From contig JBIKLY010000049.1 in NCBI GenBank assembly GCA_044359525.1, positions 1-26,768 on the forward strand: a stretch of DNA of 26,768 bases. The letters run 5' to 3'. This document shows positions 8,100 through 15,247 of the stretch, piece after piece; position 1 is the stretch's first letter, and every line of letters starts with the position of its first letter. Below the pieces are notes generated by a model. It worked only from the letters and a program-made list of their open reading frames with translations. It did no database searches and was not told the DNA's origin. The stretch comes from CAJBIL01 sp044359525 (GTDB lineage: Bacteria; Pseudomonadota; Gammaproteobacteria; Burkholderiales; Rhodocyclaceae). The translations under genes and the position numbers were made by a program.

Positions 8100-8523
8100 A
8101 TGGCGTAAATGGGCGGCTTCAGCTTTCGTCCAACGGAGAAACCTTTAAACACAAACGAGTTGAAAGTCGGCGCTGGCGATGCGGCGACAAAGGAAGGCGA
8201 GCAACAGAAGACCGAGAAACGACAGATAGCGAGGCTCATAACAGACAAGCCCAACGTGATGTAGACATCAAAACCGCGAGATAAACAGGTGCTTGCTTGA
8301 TAACGGATTTGTTGTTATTCAAAGGAATCCCTCTCTGTGTCTCGGTTCTGTTTGGTTTTATAAGCGGGCATACAGCTTTAAAAATCCCGCCAAACCCTGC
8401 CAGCCACTTTCCATTGAAAACTGCCTCCAATGCCTGCTTTTCGGCACATCAACCTACTTCCGCTTCTGGCCGCACCCGGACGCCCTCCGGTTACAACCAA
8501 CACGCCAGCCTGTCGCGAAGCGG
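8100..8523. other. 424-bp intergenic region between the hepT-like gene and the nuclease-helicase
   Basis: No gene here is convincing. A minus-strand frame at 8236-8430 (64 codons) reads FNGKWLAGFGG and CPLIKPNRTETQRGIP. It gives the impression of a sequence I have met before in intergenic regions of environmental proteobacteria, but I cannot name a family. Plus-strand frames at 8293-8748 run antisense into the HEPN gene and are rejected. The promoter of the nuclease-helicase should lie here, but no clear -35/-10 pair stands out. Confidence 0.35.
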
Positions 8524-8976
8524 CTACAAATAGTTTCGCTTCCGGCAAAACGCCTTGAGTTTATGAAAAACATCAAATACGACCGGCGTCGTTTCGATCA
8601 TTTCTCTGGCGATCTCCGATCGACGCTGCGTAATGTATTCGTGCGACAAATCATTTCGTACTTCACGCACAAGACTCATCCAGTCGTCCGCCGACAGGAT
8701 GCCCAGTTTCTCCATCAGGTCCACGGACTCTCTTGGTGTCTGCGGTGATTCACCCTCAAGCATGGCAATCATGCGAAAAACCCGCTTGTGCAGCATGTCC
8801 TGGAATGAAGCGTAGCGCTGAGCGAGCAAATCAACACTGCCACGGTCCGCGCTGTTCAGGCTCCAGAACTGAATCGAGAGATCAACCGCCTTCACCGCTT
8901 GATAGGTGTCCTGTAAATCAGCGAAAGCATGATCAAGGTCAGCAAACGCAGTTGCGAGTTCATTCTTGAGGTTCAT
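8524..8976 (-). CDS. hepT: HEPN-domain toxin of an MNT-HEPN (type VII) toxin-antitoxin pair
   Basis: This 150-residue, mostly helical protein has the HEPN RNase signature: Arg107-Asn108-x3-His112-x-Tyr114 in VREVRNDLSHEY. That is the RX4HXY motif known from HepT toxins, where the His and Arg cut RNA and the Tyr is the residue adenylylated by the partner nucleotidyltransferase. The motif is complete, so the toxin is probably active. Its ATG overlaps the TGA of the upstream nucleotidyltransferase gene by four bases (ATGA), so the two are translationally coupled. The antitoxin is encoded first, the reverse of some hepT-mntA loci. The gene symbol rests on motif and context only. Confidence 0.82.
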   Translation of the reverse strand: MNLKNELATAFADLDHAFADLQDTYQAVKAVDLSIQFWSLNSADRGSVDLLAQRYASFQDMLHKRVFRMIAMLEGESPQTPRESVDLMEKLGILSADDWMSLVREVRNDLSHEYITQRRSEIAREMIETTPVVFDVFHKLKAFCRKRNYL

Positions 8977-9440
8977 AGCAGCGCCAATCCTTTTGTCGCA
9001 AGCGATCGAATATTTTGCGCGCGCTCATCGTTGAACGCCACCATGGTGATGTCCACTTTTCTTCCGTCAGCAATCTTGCTGATTTCGTTCCGAAGTTTTC
9101 CGCGCGTTCTCAAATCAGGCGTTTCGACCTCGATATACAAGTCAATATCGCCACCACGTTTCTTGACGTCAAGAATTGATCCAAAAACCCACGCATGACT
9201 TCCCGGCGGAAGCAGCTGTGCGATCAGCTTTTTGATTGGCCCAACGCGGTCACCAAGCCGTGTCTTTCTGGGACGCCCAAGCGTTGTTGCCGGCAAAACG
9301 CATGCATCGCCAATCAGCCATGTGCCGTAGCGCCCTGAATCAATCTTTTTTACGTCAGAAAGAATTCCCTGCTTGCAAAGCTGACGGACGCGCTCAGCAG
9401 ACAAGTCGTTCTCCGACGCGAATTCAGAAACCGTTCTCAT
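8973..9440 (-). CDS. mntA: MNT nucleotidyltransferase antitoxin with N-terminal helix-turn-helix
   Basis: The C-terminal half (about 65-155) is a minimal nucleotidyltransferase: VFGS (Gly87, Ser88), then GDIDLYIEV with Asp98 and Asp100, and KVDITMV with Asp130, the full metal-binding triad. In type VII systems such a protein adenylylates the HEPN toxin to silence it. The N-terminal ~50 residues (SEFASENDLSAERVRQLCKQ, then a wing-like GRYGTWLI) look like a MerR/excisionase-type DNA-binding domain, an addition to the basic MNT fold. It probably binds the perfect palindrome directly upstream and controls its own promoter. ATG 9440 follows the -10 box by only six bases, which predicts a leaderless message. 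It overlaps the HEPN gene by four bases. Confidence 0.82.
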   Translation of the reverse strand: MRTVSEFASENDLSAERVRQLCKQGILSDVKKIDSGRYGTWLIGDACVLPATTLGRPRKTRLGDRVGPIKKLIAQLLPPGSHAWVFGSILDVKKRGGDIDLYIEVETPDLRTRGKLRNEISKIADGRKVDITMVAFNDERAQNIRSLATKGLALL

Positions 9441-9446
9441 GCTGGA

Positions 9447-9475
9447 ACTATAGCAATAATGTTTTGATGCATCAA
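9447..9475 (-). promoter_or_regulatory. Predicted promoter of the mntA-hepT operon (leaderless)
   Basis: Reading the minus strand, TTGATG (9475-9470) and TATAGT (9452-9447) are separated by 17 bp, a good sigma-70 pair. Six bases follow before ATG 9440, so transcription should begin at or very near the A of the start codon. No Shine-Dalgarno sequence could then be present. The -35 box and most of the spacer lie inside the palindrome. Confidence 0.65.
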
Positions 9476-9484
9476 AACATTATT
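9455..9484. promoter_or_regulatory. Perfect 30-bp palindrome, probable operator of mntA-hepT
   Basis: The left half AATAATGTTTTGATG is followed at once by its exact reverse complement CATCAAAACATTATT, with no spacer and no mismatch. It covers the -35 box and spacer of the predicted mntA promoter, so a dimer bound here would block RNA polymerase. The adjacent protein with an N-terminal DNA-binding domain is the obvious ligand. This is inference from position and symmetry. Confidence 0.72.
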
Positions 9485-9538
9485 TTATTATCCACTGCGA
9501 CAAAAAAGAGCGATTGAGCGCCGGGCAATACAAAATGC

Positions 9539-10141
9539 TCACCGAAAACCCGTCAGCAGGAAGACCGGGTAATCGCCCTGCGGCTTGTGGACGACGCTTG
9601 CTGAAACGATGTCGACGTTACGGAATCCGGCTTCCAGTGCGGCCTTTGCAATGGCGTCTCGATCAAATCCAAAGTGAAAAACGCCGGTATCTTCGGTATG
9701 AAAGCTGCCGTCCTCAGTATCCAGATCGGCTATTGCGACAAAGCCGCCATCATTCAGCATTGAATGGAATTTTCCGAACATGGACTTTACGTCTTCAACG
9801 TGATGCATCGTCATAGACGAGATGATTCCGTCAAACGTCTGCTCAATCGCCAATTTTTCCAGATCCACTTCCAGTATCTCGATCTCGCAGCCCAGCCTGT
9901 TTCGTTTTTCATTCAGCTGGCTGTTCATTGATTTTGAAATATCAACAGCCGTTATTTTCCCCACCCGAGCAGCAACGCGCTCCAGCAACAGACCCGTGCC
10001 GGAGCCAAAATCCATGAGGTGCATGGCTTTATCGAATTTGACGGCGCGGTGAATCGAATTGGCAATATTTTCTACGTTATCAACCCGGCTTTTGTTTTGC
10101 TCATAGCTGCCTGCCTTATGCTCAAAATAATCATTAGACAT
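9539..10141 (-). CDS. Class I SAM-dependent methyltransferase
   Basis: The 200-residue protein begins MSNDYFEHKAGSYEQNKSRV. It shows the SAM-binding motif I LMDFGSGTGLLLE, an acidic AVDIS at the end of strand 2, and SSMTMHHVEDV for motif IV-V. It resembles small Methyltransf_11/25 enzymes acting on small molecules, not DNA methyltransferases, as no DPPY/NPPY motif is present. The substrate is unknown. A longer frame reaches 10198, but ATG 10141 is preceded by AAGGTGG and avoids overlapping the next gene. It lies between the toxin-antitoxin operon and yjdM, all on the minus strand. Codon use is more AT-rich than in the flanking core genes. Confidence 0.8.
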   Translation of the reverse strand: MSNDYFEHKAGSYEQNKSRVDNVENIANSIHRAVKFDKAMHLMDFGSGTGLLLERVAARVGKITAVDISKSMNSQLNEKRNRLGCEIEILEVDLEKLAIEQTFDGIISSMTMHHVEDVKSMFGKFHSMLNDGGFVAIADLDTEDGSFHTEDTGVFHFGFDRDAIAKAALEAGFRNVDIVSASVVHKPQGDYPVFLLTGFR

Positions 10142-10194
10142 ATTCACGCCACCTTGCACAACTTGGTTGATCACAATCACGGAAAACAAGCGCA

Positions 10195-10536
10195 TCAAGC
10201 CTTTTTAACAAACTCTGTCTTCAACTGCATCGCTCCGATGCCATCGATTTTGCAGTCAATGTCATGATCGCCGTCAATCAAGCGAATGTTTTTGACCTTG
10301 GTTCCAACCTTGACGACGGATGACGAGCCTTTGACCTTGAGATCCTTGATCACGGTAACGGAATCTCCGTCATGCAATTCGTTGCCATGCGCATCTTTCC
10401 AGACACGTGCCGTTTCAACGCCCGCCCCGCCAGCATCCTTGCTCCACTCATGGGAACATTCCGGACAAACGTACTGACTGCCGTCTTCGTAGGTAAATTC
10501 CGAGTTGCATTGAGGGCAGCTGGGTAGTTTGCTCAT
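10195..10536 (-). CDS. yjdM: YjdM/PhnA-family zinc-ribbon protein
   Basis: This 113-residue protein has an N-terminal zinc ribbon, CPQCNSEFTYEDG then CPECSHEW (two Cys-x2-Cys pairs). A conserved C-terminal domain follows: VWKDAHGNELHDGDSVTVIKDLKVKG and the end MQLKTEFVKKA. It matches E. coli YjdM, once named PhnA for a presumed link to alkylphosphonate use; its biochemical role is not established. Start ATG 10536 follows a GGAG about nine bases upstream. It may be cotranscribed with the methyltransferase, which starts about 53 bp downstream. Length is normal and nothing is broken. Confidence 0.9.
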   Translation of the reverse strand: MSKLPSCPQCNSEFTYEDGSQYVCPECSHEWSKDAGGAGVETARVWKDAHGNELHDGDSVTVIKDLKVKGSSSVVKVGTKVKNIRLIDGDHDIDCKIDGIGAMQLKTEFVKKA

Positions 10537-10657
10537 TGTTTTAAAACTCCATTTTAAAAACTTCGCTCAACGCGAATCATCGATTCCTGATTCAAAACGA
10601 CGTGCAAGGCATTTACCATGTAACTTCGTCATCCGCCCGCGCAAGCGCCGTGAAATC

Positions 10658-11188
10658 CTAAGCGCCGCTTCTTTCGAGTTTCAGCGTCGTCAGAATGAAA
10701 CGAACAACCGCGTCGGCATCGTTCAGATCAAGTTGCGTCAGATGCGCCGGCAGGGGCGATGCCAGCGGCTCGTCGCAGGCGAGCGCGACAATGTGCGGGT
10801 TGTCAGGCCAGAGCGGCGGCTTGCCGTTGGCCGGGCGATGCACTTCCAGTTTCGGAATCGCCTCGTTCTTGAAGCCTTCGACGAGGAGCAGGTCGCACGG
10901 TGAAAAATGGCTGAGATACTCTTCCAGTGTCGGCTCCGGCGCACCGCGCAGCTCGTTCATCATCACCCAGCGTTTTTTGCTGGCGAGCAGGACTTCGCTG
11001 GCGCCGGCTTCGCGATGCCGGTAGGAGTCCTTGCCAGGCTTGTCGATATCGAAGGTGTGATGGGCGTGCTTGATCACCGAAACCCGCAGGCCCTGCGCGA
11101 CGAAACGCGGCAGCAGTTTTTCCAGCAGCGTCGTTTTACCCGAGCCGGAGTAACCGGCAATGCCGAAAACGTTTTTAGGTCGATTCAT
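10658..11188 (-). CDS. mobB: Molybdopterin-guanine dinucleotide biosynthesis protein B
   Basis: MobB is a GTP-binding protein that assists MobA in attaching GMP to molybdenum cofactor. The 176 residues start with FGIAGYSGSGKTTLLEKLLP, a P-loop at residues 12-19, followed by VIKHAHHTFDIDKPGKDSYRHREAGA and LLVEGFKNEAIPKLEVHR, all typical of the family. Its ATG overlaps the stop of the upstream ATP-grasp-like gene (ATGA). Other cofactor genes (moeA, moaD, moaE) lie 6 kb further on in the same direction, separated by the accessory block. Confidence 0.94.
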   Translation of the reverse strand: MNRPKNVFGIAGYSGSGKTTLLEKLLPRFVAQGLRVSVIKHAHHTFDIDKPGKDSYRHREAGASEVLLASKKRWVMMNELRGAPEPTLEEYLSHFSPCDLLLVEGFKNEAIPKLEVHRPANGKPPLWPDNPHIVALACDEPLASPLPAHLTQLDLNDADAVVRFILTTLKLERSGA

Positions 11189-12519
11189 GTGCAGACTTCA
11201 CCTTCGCCCTGACAGGGCACTGAAAACACCGCAGCAAAACCACCGCCCGGCGTGCGGAAATTGGTCGTCTGCCCCTGATACAAACGCGCCGAAACGAGCT
11301 GCACGGCACCCTGATAAACATAATTGCGCAGATCCAGCTTGAGATCCTGCTCGACGCCGTCGACCAGCAGGCGGCGCTCCGACGGCGGCACCAGGGCTTG
11401 CGCGATATAGCCGCCGCGCGAGATTTCCTCGAACACGCGTTTCGTCAGCTTGTCGCCGCGATAGGTGGCCTTGCTGCCGAAGCCTGCCGCCGGCTTGAAG
11501 AACCACTGCTTGCGGCTGCCCCAGAAAGCATCGGCATCCTGCGCTTTGACTTCCTCGGTGCGCGGGATGCCGCCCAGCAGCAACCGGCGATCGGCCGCAT
11601 CGACGCCGATCTCGTGCAGCCACGCCGCCTTGCTGAGCAGCACGAGATTGCGTTTGTCGGCGTAGAGCGCATGGGCCCGCGGATGCGGCGTGAGGACGAT
11701 GGCATCGGCAAGATAGGCATCGCGCAGGGCCGAATTCTGCGCTTCTTCCAGCGAAAAATCGGTCAGCCGGTTGTACACCAGATCGACCACCTGCCCGTCA
11801 CAGTGCAGGCTTTTGCCGTCAAACGAAAGTGCGTCGGGCGCCACCACCAGCGCGGCAATACCGTTCGCCTCGAACAACTGCCGGAAGAGTTCGAACTCCG
11901 GTGCCAGAAACTGCGCCGCCGGTGCCTCGTCGACAATGGCAACGCGACGCAGCGGCTGATCGCCACGTGCCAGCCGCCACTCGCTGCGGAACATGGCGAG
12001 AAAATCGTCTTCCACCGTCGTCGGCGCCTGCATCATCGCCGCCACCGGCCCGCAACAGGCGCGTTGCGCGCGGAGCAGCCTGGCGTTGAGCAAACCGCCG
12101 CCAGCGTTGGTATTGATCTCGATGAGCTTGGGGCCATCGGCCCCGAGGTGGAAATCGTAGCCGAGAAAGACACCCGCCGCTTTCGGCGCATGCCGCGCAA
12201 TCGGCGGCGCATAGGCCAGCACGCGTTCGCGATAGGCCGGCAGGGCAATCACCCGTTCGATCGCGGCGATCGTATCGGCCATGCGCCGCAAATGCGCCGC
12301 GCCGACAAAGACCATGGTGTCGGAAAAGAGATGCGGACGCGTGGCGAGCAGGTCGGCATGCGAGACGCTGCCCGCACCGGAGTCACCAGATTCCAGCGCG
12401 TGACGCAAGGCTGCGTGATCGACCGAAACACACGCGCAGCCACGATTGAGCACCGCCGCCGCATCACGGCAATCGGGCGGCAGCGGGACGGATTGAAGCG
12501 GGAGTAAATGGCTTTCCAT
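11185..12519 (-). CDS. ATP-grasp-like protein of unknown function, coupled to mobB
   Basis: I do not recognise a named family for this 444-residue protein. The middle contains KLIEINTNAGGGLLNARLL. The C-terminal part has WFFKPAAGFGSKATYRG, then IAQALVPP, DLKLDLRNYVYQG and TTNFRTPGGGFAAVF. The order (Lys-containing Gly-rich loop, then acidic/Asn residues near the end) resembles ATP-grasp ligases of the glutathionylspermidine-synthase or circularly permuted type, which join a carboxylate to an amine or thiol. It overlaps mobB by four bases and lies 5 bp after the DinG-type helicase gene, so it is probably co-expressed with both. A link to molybdenum cofactor is only suggested by position. No signal peptide or membrane segment is seen. 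Confidence 0.6.
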   Translation of the reverse strand: MESHLLPLQSVPLPPDCRDAAAVLNRGCACVSVDHAALRHALESGDSGAGSVSHADLLATRPHLFSDTMVFVGAAHLRRMADTIAAIERVIALPAYRERVLAYAPPIARHAPKAAGVFLGYDFHLGADGPKLIEINTNAGGGLLNARLLRAQRACCGPVAAMMQAPTTVEDDFLAMFRSEWRLARGDQPLRRVAIVDEAPAAQFLAPEFELFRQLFEANGIAALVVAPDALSFDGKSLHCDGQVVDLVYNRLTDFSLEEAQNSALRDAYLADAIVLTPHPRAHALYADKRNLVLLSKAAWLHEIGVDAADRRLLLGGIPRTEEVKAQDADAFWGSRKQWFFKPAAGFGSKATYRGDKLTKRVFEEISRGGYIAQALVPPSERRLLVDGVEQDLKLDLRNYVYQGAVQLVSARLYQGQTTNFRTPGGGFAAVFSVPCQGEGEVCT

Positions 12520-12524
12520 AAACG

Positions 12525-14462
12525 CTATGCTACCGGCTCTGTTTCGAAAAAGGCCAGCACATCCGCCAGTTCGCGCGTCCGCTTCATCGGCGGCAAGCTG
12601 CGCCAGACACGTTTGCCGTAGGGTTTGGTGATCAGGCGCGGGTCGCAGATCATCAGTACGCCGCGATCGGTTTCATCGCGGATCAGGCGACCGGCGCCCT
12701 GCTTGACGTTGATCACGGCACGCGGCAACTGGTACTCCATGAAGGCATTGCGGCCTTCGTTCTTCATCCGTTCGATGCGCGCCGAGAGTACCGGGTCGTC
12801 GGGCGGCGCGAAGGGCAGCTTGTCGATGACGACCAGCGACAGCGCATCACCGCGCACATCGACGCCTTCCCAGAAACTCTGGCTGCCGACCAGGATGGCG
12901 TTGCCGAGCCGGCGGAAGCGTTCGAGCAACTCGTTCTTGCTGCCCTCGCCCTGCATCAGCAAGGGAAAGTCGAGCCCGGCACGCTCAAGATGCTCGGCGA
13001 GCAACTCCCGCGTGCGGCGCATCGCGCGCAGCGAGGTGCACAGGAAAAAGGCGCGTCCGGCGCTGGCCTTGAGCACCGGGAAAGCGGCTTTGACCACGGC
13101 CTCGGTGAAGTCGTAACTGTTCGGTTCCGGCAGATTCTGCGGCGCATAGAGCAGCGCCTGCTTCTCATAGTCAAAGGGGCTGTCCCAGCACGCCGAATCG
13201 GCGTCGCCAAGGCCCATTTCGGAGCAGTAGTGGCCGAAATCCTTCTGCACGGCGAGCGTCGCCGAGGTGAAGATCCAGGCGCGCGGATGGCCGCTCATCT
13301 GCTTCTGCATGATGCTGGCGATGACCAGCGGTGTTGCGTTGAGTTGCAGCGCGTGCGTGTAGGTTTCGCCCCAGCGCACGTAGTCGGCGTCGGCACCGCT
13401 TTGCCAGCGGCGCAATTGGGCGAGCAGCTCGACCGAGCGGCGCCAGCAGTTCTCCAGCCCCTCGGCGCGTTGCGCCTGCGTTTCGAGCAGCGCGGCGAAC
13501 AGTTCGAGTTCGCGGATCAGCCCGACGACGCCGTTGTCGAAGCCCATGCGCGCTTCAAGCTGCGGCAGGGCGAAGCGCGCCGCTTCGACCGGCAAGGTCA
13601 GGCGCAGATCCTTGGCGGCTTTTTCGAGCACGCCGCACAGCGTCGGCAGATCAAGACAGTCGCGTGCCGAAGCCAGTCCTTCGACCCGCGCATCGCGCGT
13701 CAGGTCGAGGATCTGCGCGGTCGATACGTTGTCGCCGAAGAACAGACTGGCGGTTTCCGGCAACTGGTGCGCCTCGTCGAAGATCACCGCGTTGCAGGCC
13801 GGCAGCAGCTCGGCCGTGCCTTCGTCGCGCAGCATCACGTCGGCAAAAAACAGGTGATGATTGACCACCACCAGATCGGCCGCCAGCGCCTCGCGGCGCG
13901 CCGCGAGCACGAAGCACTCCTTGTGATACGGGCAGTCCTGCCCGAGGCAATTCTCACGCGTCGAGGTGGCCATGCTCCAGACCGGCGAGTTCTCGGCAAC
14001 GCCGGCGCATTCGGCCTTGTCGCCGGTCTTTGTCTGCTTGGCGAAGCGCGAAATGCGCACTGCATCGGCCGAATCCTCACGTGTCAGAAAACGGCCGTCG
14101 GCCAGCGAACGTTCGAGGTGGTAGTGGCACAGGTAGTTGGCGCGCCCCTTGAGCAAGGCCGCCTTGACTGGCGAATTGAGTACGCGGCGAACGGTCGGAA
14201 TGTCGCGCGCGAAAAGCTGATCCTGGAGGTTCTTGGTACCGGTCGATACGATGATCTTGCCGCCGGAGAGCAGCGCCGGAATCAGATAGGCAAAGGTCTT
14301 GCCGGTCCCGGTGCCGGCCTCGGCAACCAGCACGCGATTTGCCGCCAGCGCTGCTGCGATCCGTTCGGCCATTTCGACTTGTTGCGCACGCTGGCGATAA
14401 CCGGGAATGCCGGCCGCCAACGGACCATCAGGGGAGAAAACTTCGGAGAGAGAGAGAGTCAT
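12525..14462 (-). CDS. yoaA: DinG/YoaA-family ATP-dependent DNA helicase (Fe-S)
   Basis: This is an XPD-like 5'-3' DNA helicase involved in repair or processing of unusual DNA structures. Of its 645 residues, the P-loop EAGTGTGKT is at 48-56, the iron-sulfur cysteines are probably Cys112, Cys172, Cys177 and Cys183 (NCLGQDCPYHKEC), and VIFDEAH has the DEAH box at 239-242. Near the C-terminus GSQSFWEGVDVRGD and QGAGRLIRD are motifs V and VI. The length and lack of an N-terminal exonuclease domain fit YoaA better than long DinG forms. ATG 14462 has no strong ribosome binding site. It heads a minus-strand run with the ATP-grasp-like gene and mobB. Confidence 0.9.
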   Translation of the reverse strand: MTLSLSEVFSPDGPLAAGIPGYRQRAQQVEMAERIAAALAANRVLVAEAGTGTGKTFAYLIPALLSGGKIIVSTGTKNLQDQLFARDIPTVRRVLNSPVKAALLKGRANYLCHYHLERSLADGRFLTREDSADAVRISRFAKQTKTGDKAECAGVAENSPVWSMATSTRENCLGQDCPYHKECFVLAARREALAADLVVVNHHLFFADVMLRDEGTAELLPACNAVIFDEAHQLPETASLFFGDNVSTAQILDLTRDARVEGLASARDCLDLPTLCGVLEKAAKDLRLTLPVEAARFALPQLEARMGFDNGVVGLIRELELFAALLETQAQRAEGLENCWRRSVELLAQLRRWQSGADADYVRWGETYTHALQLNATPLVIASIMQKQMSGHPRAWIFTSATLAVQKDFGHYCSEMGLGDADSACWDSPFDYEKQALLYAPQNLPEPNSYDFTEAVVKAAFPVLKASAGRAFFLCTSLRAMRRTRELLAEHLERAGLDFPLLMQGEGSKNELLERFRRLGNAILVGSQSFWEGVDVRGDALSLVVIDKLPFAPPDDPVLSARIERMKNEGRNAFMEYQLPRAVINVKQGAGRLIRDETDRGVLMICDPRLITKPYGKRVWRSLPPMKRTRELADVLAFFETEPVA

Positions 14463-14536
14463 GCAAAGATCGCCGGAACCAGTGCGAATCGTACCAGAAG
14501 CCGGGGGCTACGTCTGACGGCGCGTACTGTCCGGCA

Positions 14537-14679
14537 GGGCAATCGCATTTGACTTAAAACCTAACGCAGAGGAAACGCAGAGAAAAGACGACATACGGGC
14601 AAGAATTTGACTTTCTCTGCGTCATCTCTGCGTCCTCTGCGCCTCTGCGGTGGGGTTCGATGTTTAAATGCGATTGCCC
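14537..14679. mobile_element. MITE-like hairpin element 2 (14-bp terminal inverted repeats)
   Basis: GGGCAATCGCATTT at 14537-14550 is mirrored exactly by AAATGCGATTGCCC at 14666-14679. Between them are CGCAGAG units (14565-14571, 14576-14582) facing four CTCTGCG units (14615-14621, 14626-14632, 14635-14641, 14643-14649), so the interior folds into an imperfect hairpin with an extra unit on the right. CTGTCCGGCA (14527-14536) and CTGCCCGGCA (14684-14693) flank it as a possible degraded direct repeat. It occupies most of the gap between the divergent yoaA and peroxiredoxin genes and codes for nothing. Confidence 0.65.
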
Positions 14680-14770
14680 CGTGCTGCCCGGCAGCTCGAA
14701 AAATCAATCGACTTGACCAACGACTGCTTTTCTTACAACAATCGAACCGTGACCTTGCGAAAGACTTTTC

Positions 14771-15226
14771 ATGATCAACCAGACCGTTGCCGATTTCAGC
14801 CTGCCGGCCACTGGCGGCAAGGACTTCTCGTTGGCAGCGTGCGTCGGCCATCCGCTGGTCATCTATTTTTACCCCAAGGACAGCACGCCGGGCTGCACCA
14901 CCGAAGCCCAGCAGTTCCGCGATCTGCACCTCGAATTCAGCGGGACGGCGGCGATCGTCGTCGGCGTTTCGCGCGACAGCATCAGGTCGCACGAAAATTT
15001 CAAGGCGAAACAGGATTTGCCCTTCGACCTGCTTTCCGATACCGAAGAATTACTCTGTACACAATTCTCGGTCATCAAAATGAAATCCATGTATGGGAAA
15101 CAGGTACGGGGCATCGAACGCAGCACTTTTGTCATCGACGGCAAGGGTGTGTTGCGACGCGAATGGCGCGGTGTGAAGGTACCGGGCCACGCGCAGGAAG
15201 TGCTCGATTTCGTCAAGACGCTCTAA
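14771..15226 (+). CDS. bcp: Thioredoxin-dependent peroxiredoxin, Bcp/PrxQ type
   Basis: This cytoplasmic thiol peroxidase reduces hydrogen and organic peroxides. The 151 residues contain YFYPKDSTPGCTTEAQQF with the peroxidatic Cys42 in the TPGCT motif, VVGVSRDS, and IERSTFVIDGKG. The position five residues on, where many PrxQ proteins carry the resolving Cys, is Gln47. Cys24 and a later Cys in LLCTQF remain, so this is either a 1-Cys form or uses another partner. The gene is followed after 21 bp by the PIN-PhoH gene in the same direction. Hairpin element 2 lies upstream in the presumed promoter region. Confidence 0.93.
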   Translation: MINQTVADFSLPATGGKDFSLAACVGHPLVIYFYPKDSTPGCTTEAQQFRDLHLEFSGTAAIVVGVSRDSIRSHENFKAKQDLPFDLLSDTEELLCTQFSVIKMKSMYGKQVRGIERSTFVIDGKGVLRREWRGVKVPGHAQEVLDFVKTL

Positions 15227-15247
15227 CCAACCGGGGAAACTACGTCC

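Noticed and set aside
4721..8255. GTTGGGC at 4721-4727 and its inverse GCCCAAC at 8249-8255, placed as integron attC core sites would be around the nuclease-helicase gene
   Set aside because: A given heptamer is expected about three times by chance in this window over both strands, and the inner attC features (complementary L boxes, folded stem) are not visible at either site.
8293..8748. Plus-strand frame of 151 codons across the intergenic gap and the hepT gene
   Set aside because: Half of it is antisense to the conserved HEPN coding region, composition is unlike a real protein and no ribosome binding site is present.
9539..10141. Methyltransferase as the modification partner of a restriction system with the nuclease-helicase
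   Set aside because: It lacks DNA methyltransferase motifs such as DPPY/NPPY and a target recognition region; the fold is of the small-molecule type, and two genes lie between it and the helicase.
12990..14552. Long plus-strand open frame (about 520 codons) opposite the yoaA gene
   Set aside because: It is a shadow frame created by high GC and codon bias; it is rich in Arg, Gln and His with no domain, and the minus-strand helicase has all its motifs.
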